Below the pieces are notes generated by a model. The model was not told the DNA's origin. It made no database searches and saw only the letters and a program-made list of their open reading frames with translations. 64,000 nucleotides of DNA from Purshia tridentata (lineage: Eukaryota; Streptophyta; Magnoliopsida; Rosales; Rosaceae), in contig QANT01002239.1 in NCBI GenBank assembly GCA_003254885.1, forward strand, positions 54,769-118,768, given 5' to 3'. Position numbers and translations under genes: made by a program. Shown one piece after another: positions 34,340-46,744 of this stretch (the stretch's first letter is position 1; the number at the start of each line of letters is the position of its first letter).

Positions 34340-37300
34340 TCATTTTTTCGAAAACCGGATGGCCGTTCCAAGCCAGTCATCAGGAATGTTGCCTTTCAAA
34401 TCACCGTTCAAAGCCCGCAATGAATGTCTTGTGGCTGCCTGTATTACCCAGCGGCTAAGAATCTCAGATAACAGGCATTAAAGTGGGGAAGAAGGAAGGT
34501 GAGGGATTAATTATTACCTTCACAATATATACATCGATTCCAAGTTTTGCAATCATTGCAGCTTCTGATATCTTGGTCATCATTCCACCAGTTGTATCAT
34601 GCGCTGCAACCGTTATTTCAACTGTCGACATGAAAACCAAAATTTCTGATTATAACCCCACTAACTTTTTTTCCCCTTGAATAAAAAACAATAAAAAATA
34701 AATCAAGAATTCCATCCCATCCACTGTAGCATTATCTCTCTTTCTAAGATCCAATATTCTGCCTATTTTAATCTTGGACTGAACATAGATATGTATTTGG
34801 GAATCTAATTCTTGTTCAGATTTTGACCGACTGGTCATAGTTATTCCACTACAAGAAAATCACTCCCAGAAACAAAATATACTTAGTTTTAGTCTCTTCA
34901 GTCTGTAACATCAAATGTGAAAATAAGTCCTCTAAAAGAGTGTCCCCGCAGAAAACCCCACTCCAAAGTTAAAATAAGTACTCGTACGACTTGGCAGATT
35001 GACATTATCCCTTCATTGACTCATTTTTACTGTGATATAAAACTCAAGTAGCTCTTACTCACCTTTCGTATTCATGTTCTCAAGTGTTGGCCTCACAATG
35101 GACCAGCTCCCATCTTCAGCTACAGCTGCAGGCAACACTTTTGGATAAGCCAATGCAATATGAGAAATCAACAGACAGATTCATTTATGTAAAAATCCAG
35201 GGTTATTATTGACTCCCTACCAATTTCTCTCAAGAGTACGGCATTGGGTTCAGATGGTGGACGATCATATACCCCCAAAACATCAGTCTTGAATCCACAT
35301 TAATAAGAAAACAAGCATAGAATGATTATTTACTAGTATCAAATGGTAATGCCCAACTTATTAGAACAGGTTCAAGATAAGGATATGAAGAGGGGTAAAT
35401 GGTAAACGAAGTTACAAAGCTGACCCTAATTTGTTAGAATCTGGTCTTCTTAAGATATCTCAATATCAAAGGTCTAGGATTAGGAAAGGACAGGTATAGA
35501 GTTTGGGTCAGTGTACAGACAACTTAAAGTTTACTTGAGGAACTGCTCAAGCATTGCCTCTCTTTCAAGTAATAATGCCAAGGAAATGATTTCTTAGGCT
35601 ATCAGGTTATACATTGTCTGAAGATGTTAATTTCCAAAATATAAATGCATGAAAATTTCCCATTTCACAGATAGTGGATACAAGAAAAACAACGTATTCG
35701 GGCTTCATATGGGCTGCAAGATGACTTATGATGACATCTCCACTCAATATGGTACAATCCTGATTAGAAAAAGCAATTAACAAGGCATCAGTACTAGCTA
35801 ACTATAAGCATATAAGCAAATCAACTTCTATAAGAGAGACCAAACCAGTAATTCATCAAGAACGGCATCTCCATGCAGAACCTAGGAAGCAGATAACAAT
35901 CAACATTAATCACAAAGGAAAATAAGAGAAGAAAAATAGAAACCACACTAAGTATATATCAGTCATAACACAACAATATTCAATCAGAAGATTTGTCTCT
36001 TGCAGGAAAAGTGATAGTCATGCTAATCCTTTAAAAACATTAATTGTTGAATGCAAACTTACAGGTATTAAACCAGATTTAATAGCCTTAGCCACTGCAG
36101 ATAAATCAGCTGAGGCAATCTGCAGAAACAGGAAACTTAGGTTAGAAAAAAGAAAAATAGTCAGCTGCCACAATAAATAATACAAGGAAAGACTCCATAA
36201 ATAAATTCAGAATCAAAGCACATAACGTAATCAAAATACTGACATTTCTTTCACGGGTTGACCATCCACATGAAAATGGAGACATTCCAATGGAAGGAAT
36301 ACCCTCTGAAAGAAAGAACATAAAAAAATTAAGTGAGGTGATAAAGTTCCCAAAAATAAAAGTCGCTCCAAAGTTGCAGCATAGAAGGTAGATCAGTACC
36401 TCTGGCTAGAGCTCTAACAATTTCAAGATTGAGGTTCGTAACCTGAAATAATTGAAACAAACACGATAAACATGGAAATGGGGGAAATTTGGTATTCCAC
36501 CTATAATATGCAAAATCAACGACACAGTATATCTTACAGAGATGCGTGTGGCAACGAAACCAGCCTTGACAAGGGGTCGGTGCAAACCTCCTTTATGAAC
36601 TCCAGATTTACTAGCTTGAAAATGCCCAAAAGAACCTGCAGCCACCATTGTAGACTACATATTGGACCATTGCATATCTCTAGAAACTAGAATTGAAAAG
36701 GCTATGTAAAAGATTAAGTCCTGTGAAGACACATCCACTTATACCGCTCTTTCCATTGTAGTACAAATGGCTAAGATCTACTATTAAGCCATACAATGTT
36801 TTTCACTCTTTGATCCAAGTAAGTTCAAATTCATGAATTTAGCCAAGCAACTAACCTGCTCCATGAACAACTATAAAAGGGCTGGAGTCCACAGCTGGCC
36901 GATCTTCAAAATCCTCTACAGTGGACGAAATTTCTGATTCTCCGGATTGCTTGCTCCAATCCATCCCAAGAACCGTCCTAGAAGATGACCTCGTAATCAT
37001 TGATTGCCTCAGCTGCGAGGAAACTGTCTTCAGATTTTCTTTATTTATGGTCTCTAATTCATTCTTGCAAGTAATTGCTGAACCTCCTTGACTACGTAAA
37101 AATAATATTTTAACAATCTAGAAAATACTGTTTTTCATCTGCTTAAAAGTAAAAATCTGTCACTTACATTATTATGATGAACAACCAATTCATCCATATT
37201 GGCTTCTTTAATACTCGGTCTCATAACATTAGAATCACCCAAGTTGAAACGAACTGTGTTTGCTCAATTTTACATTGATTCAAATATTCCATTAAGTTCC

Positions 37301-37599
37301 ATTATTGAAGCAGGGAATAATTAATCTAGTACCCCCAAATAAACTTCTACAATCAAATAAACATTATTTGGGCAAGCCAATTTTCTGGGTCCGTGGAAAA
37401 GCTATCAATGAAGGCAGATAAAGGCTAAAGAGAAAAAGACTCAATCACGAAATGATAAAATTCTATAGCAAATGAATTCTAACAGAGGAATAAAAAAAAT
37501 AAGGGGTAGAAGATACAGACCGAGTTTGACGATGCAACGAATCGATTTCGTGGGATCAAGAGAAGTGCTTTGGTGCAAAGTTTTGTTGGCCTTCTCCAT
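34340..37599 (-). CDS. IPK: Isopentenyl phosphate kinase
   Basis: Twelve minus-strand exons, in coding order 37599-37521, 37086-36856, 36635-36538, 36442-36400, 36305-36244, 36119-36063, 35881-35846, 35759-35682, 35287-35221, 35125-35063, 34621-34518 and 34438-34340, encode about 338 residues in phase throughout. The amino-acid-kinase fold shows CIVKLGGSAIT (phosphate-binding Gly loop), VVHGAGSFGHFQASKSG with the family's catalytic His at residue 108, VLHGDAVLDELL, ILSGDVIISHLA, YVVFLTDVLGVYDRPP and the nucleotide-site stretch HDTTGGMMTKISEA. The enzyme phosphorylates isopentenyl (or dimethylallyl) monophosphate with ATP to the diphosphate, returning it to isoprenoid synthesis in the cytosol. 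No transit peptide is evident. Several exons are very short, so small boundary errors are possible. Confidence 0.93.
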
Positions 37600-39364
37600 G
37601 GTGCAGCTGTTTGGATTCGGATCAGAGGCTCTGAGCTTTCACTGAGTTCTGTACGCGTCCCAAATGTATTAGATGCTGTGCTAGTTAGTTGGGTTGCGGA
37701 CTCGCAGTCAACACTGTCTTTGTGTTTACTGCTTTACTTGACACAACTCGCAAACTGCTAGAGTGCTAGTCCCATTTTTTTTATATTTTTTAATTTTGGT
37801 TTAGGGAGATGATTGAAATTTATTAGTATATTCAACATTTTTTCCTAAACTACTCTTATCAAAACCCAACAACTAAACTCAATATCACGCCCAAAAATTC
37901 TACTTATTATACCCAACAAACACACGCAACCCAGCATCATCACCACTCACCACCACACCCAACACCATCACCCAACACAAACTCACCTGTTAGACAATTT
38001 TAATAGCAGTTAAATACACCATTTCTTTTAGACAACAACTTCTAAATTGGAGTAGTGGTGGACATGGCTATGGAGATTGGAGGCTGATCATGGAGGCCTT
38101 CATTAGACAACAACTTCTTTTAGCATATAATGCACGTTGTCTGACGAATTCATAAATAGAAGACAATCAATTAATTACTTAATTTAATCCAGTGTGGGTT
38201 GCACTGCACAGCCAGCTAGTGTCGGAGTACTTGTTAACTTTTGTGATGATGGTTGGGCCTTGGGACTTGGGCCTTGGCTTGTTAATTATTATTATTTATT
38301 ACAGCAAAAGGCCCCTACCAATCTAAGCACAGCCTTGCGACAACACCGACTATAATTTTCTGAAGTCAAGTTGCAACAACATATATGTTACATATTACTT
38401 ATACATAGTTACATGTGTATTTCCAGTTTCTGATTGCGACTGTCCCAAGCGGACAACGGTGACAGCCCTCCATTTCATCATCCTTTTCATACCTACAACG
38501 CAACAACATTTTTCATATATTTGGCAATATTTGCTTTGGTACTCTCAAACATGCATGTGCAACACTAATCTACATGCACGATCATTTACTACTTAGCATT
38601 ATCTTATTCATTTTTTTATAACATTTATATATATATATATATTCCTATTATTTTCATTCTTGGACATTGGACAACTCTCCAAATATATTTGCAAGTTGCA
38701 ACCACGAAACAAAAATGAAACCGGCAGTATATGGACTTCACTCACTTGGACCATCTCCCACATCCACATGTATAATTACATCAAGATTGAGACCACAACA
38801 CGTCACAAGTCACAAGCACAAAAATATGTAAATTTTCCGTGAATACTTTTTCCTAAATAAATAAAAATTGAATTTCTAATTTTTTTTACATTGAATGAAA
38901 AAGAAAAGATATTTATAAAGTAAGTGAAGCCAAGATTGTAATGATTCCTGATATCCTGATATCCAGAATCCAGTACATCACTGTTATTAGCTCATGTCTC
39001 ATGCTGTCGGCTGTCCTGCCGTCCCATTTTTACACTTGGAAGTTGAAAGTTGGAGCTTCCTGCAACAAAACAATTACGTAAAGTCTTCGGGACAGTATCG
39101 TCATTTTCGCATTCAAGCTGGAGTCTGGAGGCAGCAGTTAGCCACGTACTAACACCCAGCTCTGAAATCATAATAATGAACCTCTCAAAAATAAAAAGAA
39201 AATCGCAAAGAAAAACCCTTTGTCGTATCTGCGGCGTGGACTTTTTTCTCAATTTCAGATCCACAAAGCCAAAAAAAAAAAAAACCACCACATCGACCTG
39301 TACAAGAGAACGAGAGTTAATTGAAGCTTTTCGCTTTGGTTTTGGGTTCTTAAATTTTTATCGA
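37600..39364. other. Divergent intergenic region, IPK and WRKY
   Basis: IPK promoter on the left and WRKY promoter on the right. An (AT)n run lies near 38628-38642. No other gene is recognised. Confidence 0.55.
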
Positions 39365-42203
39365 ATGGCTGAGAACGAAGAGAAGTCACCGCCATCCACG
39401 TCATCGCCACCGTTGAAATCCGCAGCTCCTCCGCGGCCTTCGATCACCCTCCCACCGCGCACCTCTTTCGAAACACTCTTCAGCAGCACCGGTGGCGGCG
39501 GGACAAGTGGGCCGGGCTTGGGGGGCTTGGGCTTCAGCCCAGGCCCCATGACTCTCGTCTCCAGCTTCTTCTCCGACGGTGACGAGTGCAAGTCCTTCTC
39601 TCAGCTCCTCGCTGGAGCCATGTCGTCTCCGGCCGCTAGGCCCGGCTTCCCGCCGCTGGAGGAGAGAAACTCCGGCTGCGGAGAAGACGGCTCCGATTTC
39701 CAGTTCAAGCAGAACAGACCGGCCGGTTCGGGGATTGGCCAGTCGCAGATGTTTTCCGGCTTGCTCGACCCGCCGGGTCAGGTACTCGACTCGTTCACTG
39801 CTTCTATTTAGTTACTGTTACCGTTGCTTATTTGATTATTAGAGAGTTAGGCATTTTTTAAAAGTTTAGGGTGCATTTTTTAAAAGTTTCATTTTTTTTT
39901 CTTTTTAGATTTTGTCTTAGTACATTTTAAGAAAGCTGTAAAAGTGAAGTCTTTTATTATTTTAGATAGATTTGAGTCCGTTTTAAATGGCGGCAAGTAG
40001 TTGCAATTAAGGCTTTGTTAGCTTGAATTTAAAGCGCTACATATTTAAGATTCAAAATTTGGTTAACTTTTTATTTTTTGGGATGTAGAAGGATTAATTT
40101 ACTTAATGAGGAATCTGGCAATGATTCTGGTTCTTAGAAGTGATTCACTTGTTTGTTTGGAAAAGGGGATAAGCTACTCCTATTATGCATAGAGTACATT
40201 CAGACCAATCTGCTTTGCCCACTTGTACTTGTAGAAGTCGTACATATATGTATACCCATGGGATCATGGGATACATTCAATGGACTGAGTTAAAAAACAC
40301 CAAAATAATGTTACATTTCTTTGTCCTTGACCACTTTCTTGGAATCTAATTTATTTTCAAGTCCCACCATTTAGGATGTGTTTCTTTTACCAAATCCAAG
40401 CTAAGGAATGAGTATAGCATTCTCCAAGATTCCAAGAATGCATTTCCCTCTTTGGAAAGTGCAAATTAATTTGAGTTTGGCATTCAATGGACTTGTATTG
40501 GTTTCTTATTGTTGTGATTTTTGAATCACGTAGGGACCCTTTGGAATGACACACCAGCAGGCCCTAGCACAGGTCACAGCTCAGGCTGCAAAAGCCCAAT
40601 CCTATATGCATATCCCTACTGAGTATTCATCTTCTTCATCAGCAGCGCCTTCTACATCTCTGTCACAGCTTCCAGCCTTTTCTTCCAATACAACGGCACC
40701 CAAGGAGATGCCATCCAGAGTGCCCAACTCTGGGGTTACTAAAAAAGAATCACCCGATATTTCCCATTCTGATCAAAGACTCCAACCATCTTCGTTTCCT
40801 GTTGATAAGCCTAATGATGATGGCTACAATTGGCGGAAATACGGGCAGAAGCAGGTGAAGGGAAGTGAGTTTCCTCGAAGTTATTACAAGTGCACGCATC
40901 CAAATTGTCCTGTCAAGAAAAAGGTTGAGCGCTCAATTGATGGCCAAATAACTGAAATTATTTACAAGGGCGAGCATAACCATCAGCGTCCTCAGTCCAA
41001 ACGTACAAAGGATTCTGGAAATCAAAATGGAAATAATCAGGTCAATCCTGATTTAGCTTCTCAAGTTCATGGTGGGCATTTGAACATATCAAAACAAGGG
41101 ACAGCTCCTCATTCAATATCTAAGAAGGGTCAGGATTCTAGCCAAGCAACACTTGATCATTTATCTGGGACGAGTGACAGTGAGGAAGTAGGAGATGCTG
41201 AAATCCAAGTAGACGAAAAAGATGAAGATGAACCCAACCCCAAGAGACGGTATATCTTTTATGTAGACATTGATATGTACATGCTTGTGGGGTAGTTAAC
41301 AATGTTACTTATTTGTCTTCTCTAAACAACTTTCTTTAATTTTCCAGAAATACAGAGGTCAAGCATTCGGAGGCAGCTTCTTCACATCGAACTGTGACAG
41401 AGCCTAGAATCATAGTGCAGACAACCAGTGAAGTCGATCTCTTAGATGATGGCTACAGGTGGCGAAAGTATGGACAGAAAGTTGTCAAAGGCAATCCTTA
41501 CCCTAGGTAATATTGCATTTCCTAATTTCTAAACTTGGTTTATATGCTGTTTCTGCTAAGACTATTAGAGTTTTTCAAGGAGGTTGGTGCTGATCAGTGG
41601 TTTGAGTTTGATGACACAGTTAGATTTTCTTATGTGATTACCAATGTGACCATTAGAGTTTTTCAAGGAGCTTTCAATTCATCAAATTTTATACCAATGT
41701 GACCAGAAATTTTCTATCTGATGGTAGCTCCCTTAGAGCTGAATTTCTAGTTTCTATTGCCTATTCCCATGATGTCAAGATTTTTCCAATTTTATGTTGC
41801 CTAATAAGCATTCAATAATCGGAGTGTATTCCTTGTTGCTTGGTTAAAAATCTTCTGAACTGTCCTTGCTGCATTCTACAGGAGCTATTATAAATGCACA
41901 TTCCCGGGATGCAATGTCCGTAAGCATGTAGAAAGAGCCTCAACAGACCCTAAAGCCGTCATAACAACATATGAGGGCAAACATAATCATGATGTACCGG
42001 CTTCTAAAACCAGCAGCCACTACGCAGCCAACAACAATGCATCAAATCTAAGATCAGGCAATTCAGGAACTGAGAAGCCTGCCTTGATTAACAAGATGGA
42101 TATCAGAAACAATGACCAACAGCCTATAGCCAGTTTACATTTAAAAGAAGAACAGATAACATATTCTGCAAGTTTCAATCAGGAAAACAAGCAAAAGGAG
42201 TAG
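39365..42203 (+). CDS. WRKY4: Group I WRKY transcription factor (WRKY3/4-like)
   Basis: Four exons (39365-39781, 40534-41249, 41348-41506, 41882-42203) encode about 537 residues. The N-terminal region is Ser/Pro/Gly-rich and includes [15 protein letters not shown] and the [10 protein letters not shown] motif typical of the WRKY3/4 clade. Two WRKY domains follow: WRKYGQK at about 239-245 with a C-X4-C...H-X-H zinc site (KCTHPNCP...GEHNH), and WRKYGQK at about 416-422 with KCTFPGCN...GKHNH. The second domain is split after PYPR, the conserved intron position of this family. An acidic stretch (about 357-370) precedes the second domain. WRKY factors bind W-box DNA (TTGAC core); Arabidopsis WRKY3 and WRKY4 act in defence against necrotrophs and in senescence. 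Confidence 0.94.
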
Positions 42204-43165
42204 GAGAACTTGAAATTTCCACAAATTGGGAGAAAGCTTTAAGTGATGGTTGCCCATTGTCACTTCCGGCCATAGTTTTGATCAAGGCCCAATTACCAAA
42301 TTGCTAATGTACAAAGGAAACAGGTAATATGAAAAGAAGAATGGAAGAAATCAGTTCAAAATTTTTCTTCTATGTAAACTAGTTAACAAGCATACTGTAT
42401 TAAAATTTATAACTTCTGTGCATTCTTTTGTATATGGGAATACAGCACTGTTGTTTTATATGATTATTTACTGTTTCATTCGGTAATATTGTATTGATGT
42501 TTGAACATTCAGGAATATATTGCTAGTTTTGGCTTGCCTATTTCTACTTCACTTTTTGTTCTTAACTTGGTAGTCCACAAAAACTTAGTATAGGTAGCTC
42601 ACAGACTGATCTTTTCCCGGCTGACTTTGTTGAAAAACAAAAATTTTAGTGAGCATTGACTGATCAACGGCATACACAGGGAAGAATACTTATCAGGCGA
42701 ATTGCGGGTGATTACCCATATTTGAGGTTTAACTCAAGTCTTTGTAACCGATGAGAAGTGGGTTATAAGGGTTTTCCTCTAGAAAAAAATTACATGGATT
42801 ATTTGAAGGTCTTCGGCCAATTATACAACATGAGCACTTTCCCTTGAGGATCTATCTGCACTTTAGATTGAATGGCCAAACCCTACAACATGGGTGTGCA
42901 TTCTTATGAGATTTGTGGCCATGATTAACATAGTACGGTTTACAGATATAATGTCACAGAGTACAGAAAGTAAATGCATATGGGTACAGATACTGATGCA
43001 GTTTTTTTTTTCATTTTTCTTTTATTCCTCTGTGCACCAATTGAATTGGTCTCAGTAATCTAATGTTTACAAAACATGCCTTTTGAATGGTGTTTTCTTT
43101 CTCTGCCCGGAGAACTATAGGCCTTTAAAATGCAAACCCTCCTGGGCTCCAGGTGCCTGTTCAAA
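42204..43165. other. Convergent 3' flanks of WRKY and DUF1336 genes
   Basis: Untranslated 3' ends and spacer. No other gene is recognised. Confidence 0.55.
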
Positions 43166-45584
43166 TCAGTCATCCATAGTTACAAGTGTAGGTATTTGAC
43201 CACGATTTACAAAATCTATCTTATTCAAACGCATACAGCACAACACTTGCTCCGGCAATTCCTCTTGTTTTTGTGCCTGCCAAAGAAAACCCAAGTCACT
43301 GTAAATTAGTTTGTTCAGCCAATACGGTCCAAACGTATAGTCCTTTAGCGTCACTCAAGTGAGTGGTAACATAGTGAATGTACCTGGATTGTCAATCCCA
43401 GATCAACTACCCCATTTTTCAAACGGTCTCTGAAGGATTCAAGTCCTTTCCTGGATATGTAGCTGAACCTATGTATATCTAGGTCAATCTCAAAGTAATT
43501 AGGTCCCTGTCAAATAAAATTGCATAGGTCCAGTTAGTTTAGAGCTCAACTTGAGGTCATGAAAGCACTGGTTTATAGGAGAACTAGAAGGGATTTTATT
43601 CTGTTTTTTACCTTGAAGAATTTGTGTTGAGGGCGTGAGAGCACTGGTTTATCATTATAAGCAGTTATAAGCTTCTTTTCAGCACCACTCAACTGGAGGT
43701 CCTCTGGATTGACCAATCCAGCCAGAATTTTTAGCCTTTCCCTGAAGGGAACTGCATTATCCTTTGCAAACCCTTTAACTATTTCTGTCTCATCATCAAT
43801 AAATTTCTGTGACAGGAAACAAAAGGCAAAATAAGATCATATTCTATGCCCCACCCAAATCAGAGATGTGAAAGTTGAACAAATTGGTGTAGAAATAAAT
43901 ACCTTAATGCTTTCTTGGAAATGAGGAGATATCTCTTTGTCAAAATTTTCATTAACTTTAAAATATAGTACAAGACTCATGCCTTCCCCATCACCATCAC
44001 CAAGAAACATTGTAGCAGGATAAGTAGGCAACTGCAACAGCACCGCCAGAGTCAGTTCACAAGAAGTCATTTCTGAAGGTTCAGTATACGTATGATAAAT
44101 GTAATCAGATTGCACCTCTACCACACACACACACGTATATATTAGAGGGGGAGAAAGAGAGAGAGAGAGAGAGACAAAGAGAACGAACCTGTATATTAAC
44201 AATCAGTAGGGAAGGAACTTTATCATGTGGTTTTACAGAAGGAAGCTCAAGATGCTGAGCAATGTGATCTCTCTTTCGTGGGCAGATAAACAAATCAGCA
44301 CCGACTGGTACGTATGAGCTGTGGTCTGGAGCAGGGTACTTCTGTTTATCTCTGCATAATAAATTGTTCATGTTTAGACAATCAAAGTCAATGAGAAAAA
44401 AAAAGGAAAAAGAAAAAAGAAAACAGCTAACATACTTGAAATAATTTTCACCGCGGAGCTTAAAAACTAAAGGTGCAACTACAGACCAGGAACCTGGAGT
44501 TGGCGTCTCTTCTGTTGAACAAGGAATACGAAGTCCTGCTTTTGGACGAAATATGTATTTCTCAGGCGCACCTGTGCATCCACTTGTTACATTCAGTATT
44601 GTAGCAGACTAGCAGGTGTGCATGTAGGCATATATTGCATGCTTAAACTCAAACTGAAGCAGTGTTACTTGATAATAGAAGGCAGCATCACATGCTAATC
44701 AGAAAACTAACATAAATTCTGCATGAACTTAGATGCTACATCAACTTTCATCAGAAATTAGTGATATTTGAAATTTTAAAGCCGATACTAAATTAGTTAC
44801 TTACAAAATTCACTCCTTTCACTGTCGTCCATGGATTTCCTCTTGTAAGAAAGCATGACCTTAGGCTGATTCTTGTCATTACAAATGACTTGGGTTTTCT
44901 CTACGGAATGGCGTCCACCTCCATCTATTTTCAGATAACTTTCATAGAACCCCTCATATTTACATCCCTTATCTACAAAGCATGATGCTTTTTCATACTG
45001 AACCAATTGAGCATTTGGGATAGTCCCAATTGGATTACCTACTGTAGGAAAGCCATCTGACACCCAAAAAAGAAAGAACTAGAGTTGGCTAACATTCACA
45101 AAGCCAGAACAAAAAGAATTTTTAACTTGCTTGTGATGATCTTTGAGTACATCACCTCCATGTACACTGCAGAAGTCATCGTCTGAATCAGATTCCATCA
45201 TACTATGTGAGTCAAACCATGCTTCCCCGTGGCATTTCCCTGTGCATGGTTGAAATGTTATGGTTTCAATCATGATTTGAACATCCACTTATTCATTTGT
45301 AACATTTGAGTCTTACCACCATTATTTGCATCAATCTGACTGTGGTTCCATTGAAGCTGAGTGAGATGAAATGTCCCATTAGAAACCTCAGATCTCTTGC
45401 AGGTGGTTGCCGCACCTTTCTCAAAGTCAATTTGTACGAACTCACTGACAGACCGTCTTGTAGTTGCATCAGGATTGGCAGCGGAAAACTTCTTCTTTCC
45501 CCGGCGTCTACCTTTGCTGGATCTGTGAATCTTTTTCTGGGTGGTTTTAACAGTTGCATGTGGTTTTGAGGCACAGGAACCCAT
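43166..45584 (-). CDS. EDR2-like DUF1336 protein
   Basis: Nine minus-strand exons, in coding order 45584-45317, 45239-45156, 45056-44805, 44571-44436, 44351-44189, 44031-43903, 43806-43612, 43506-43384 and 43276-43166, encode about 486 residues. The start MGSCAS fits an N-myristoylation signal with an adjacent Cys for S-acylation, so membrane attachment is likely. A basic stretch (KGRRRGKKK) and [20 protein letters not shown] follow. The C-terminal DUF1336 (EDR2_C) domain includes [60 protein letters not shown] and [23 protein letters not shown]2 itself has PH and START domains and restrains defence; this short form has neither. A GTG lies just before the ATG in frame. A leader intron may run from 45597 to 46741. 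Confidence 0.9.
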
Positions 45585-46696
45585 CACAGCTACTTTCTAC
45601 AAACCAATACAATTAATGTGCCAACTTTGGAAAAACAGAAGGCACAGTGGACCTACAGATATATTTAGCCTGCAAGGCAATACAATTACAGAGTTGGAGA
45701 GAATATGATATACAACAGTAAGAGCAAGCATCATCATCCCAATTCATTATAATCAGTCATATGGAGTTCAATAACAAATTATACACTAACAAGGGAAAAT
45801 ATGACAGAATTCAACATTTTCCTTCTAAGATATTTTCAGGTTGGCATGGACACAAACACAGTCCAAACAATTATAAGCATACATTATACAAGTTTTTTCA
45901 GGACATGTGTACATATTCATTAGACAGGTAGCAGACCCAACAACGTACCTTCAATTCAAATGCACTCCACAGAGGACCCCGGCCTCTATTATATAGATAT
46001 TTAACACTACAGCAGAAGAATTCACATTGCCATACTTGAAACTCCACCTTTGAAAAAAGTACCTGAAGAAATAACCCCAACAAGCAAAATGAAGAACCAT
46101 CAATGAAAGATTGATTGGTACGAAAAGAACTGAGCAAATTTCGAATACAACCACCCTAAACTCAAAACTACCCAATATGCTTTAACTTATTGTGAATAGA
46201 ATTAAAAAACCAAGGATAAATGGAACACGAAATATCGGGAAATTCGGATATATGTATATATAGGAGAAAAGGCCTGCCCCAGTCCCCATCAGTTGTGCAA
46301 GCAAAAGACAAATAGAGGCTGATAAATTGAGAACCAGTAATGATGTTAATTGTTAAAGAAATGAATATAAATTAATCAGTTCTTTTTTTCCTTTTCTTTA
46401 TGGTGGGTACAAAGAGAGTAGTTGCAATGTATAATGAAAACATTAAAGAAACAGTAAATGCGCAATCAACTTCAATAGCTAGATACAGCATATATATAAA
46501 ATTTGAAAAAAAGAAAAAAGAGAGAGAGGATTGGGTGGATTAAAGAAGAGAAAAAGGACACAATAAAGTACAACATGCATGATTGTAAACTACGAAAGAA
46601 AGAGGAACATCGAAAACACTATCACCGTCAACAAATACATGATGTTAAATTATAACAACACAGAAGAGGAAAAACATGCAGATCATTTCAGAAGGT

Positions 46697-46699
<3 letters not shown>

Positions 46700-46740
<41 letters not shown>
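46700..46740. repeat. (GA)n microsatellite at a probable leader-intron donor
   Basis: About 20 GA units. On the minus strand it reads CCTCAG followed by GT(CT)n, so a plausible donor (CAG|GT at 46742/46741) of a leader intron of the DUF1336 gene begins with the microsatellite. Confidence 0.75.

Positions 46741-46742
<2 letters not shown>

Positions 46743-46744
<2 letters not shown>

Noticed and set aside
39050-39364. Upstream extension of the WRKY protein
   Set aside because: Begins at TTG, is rich in Lys and low complexity, and lies before the well-placed [11 protein letters not shown].
44140-44175. GA-rich run in the DUF1336 gene as a separate regulatory repeat
   Set aside because: It lies in an intron close to a donor site. 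It is a short simple-sequence run without evidence of a separate role.
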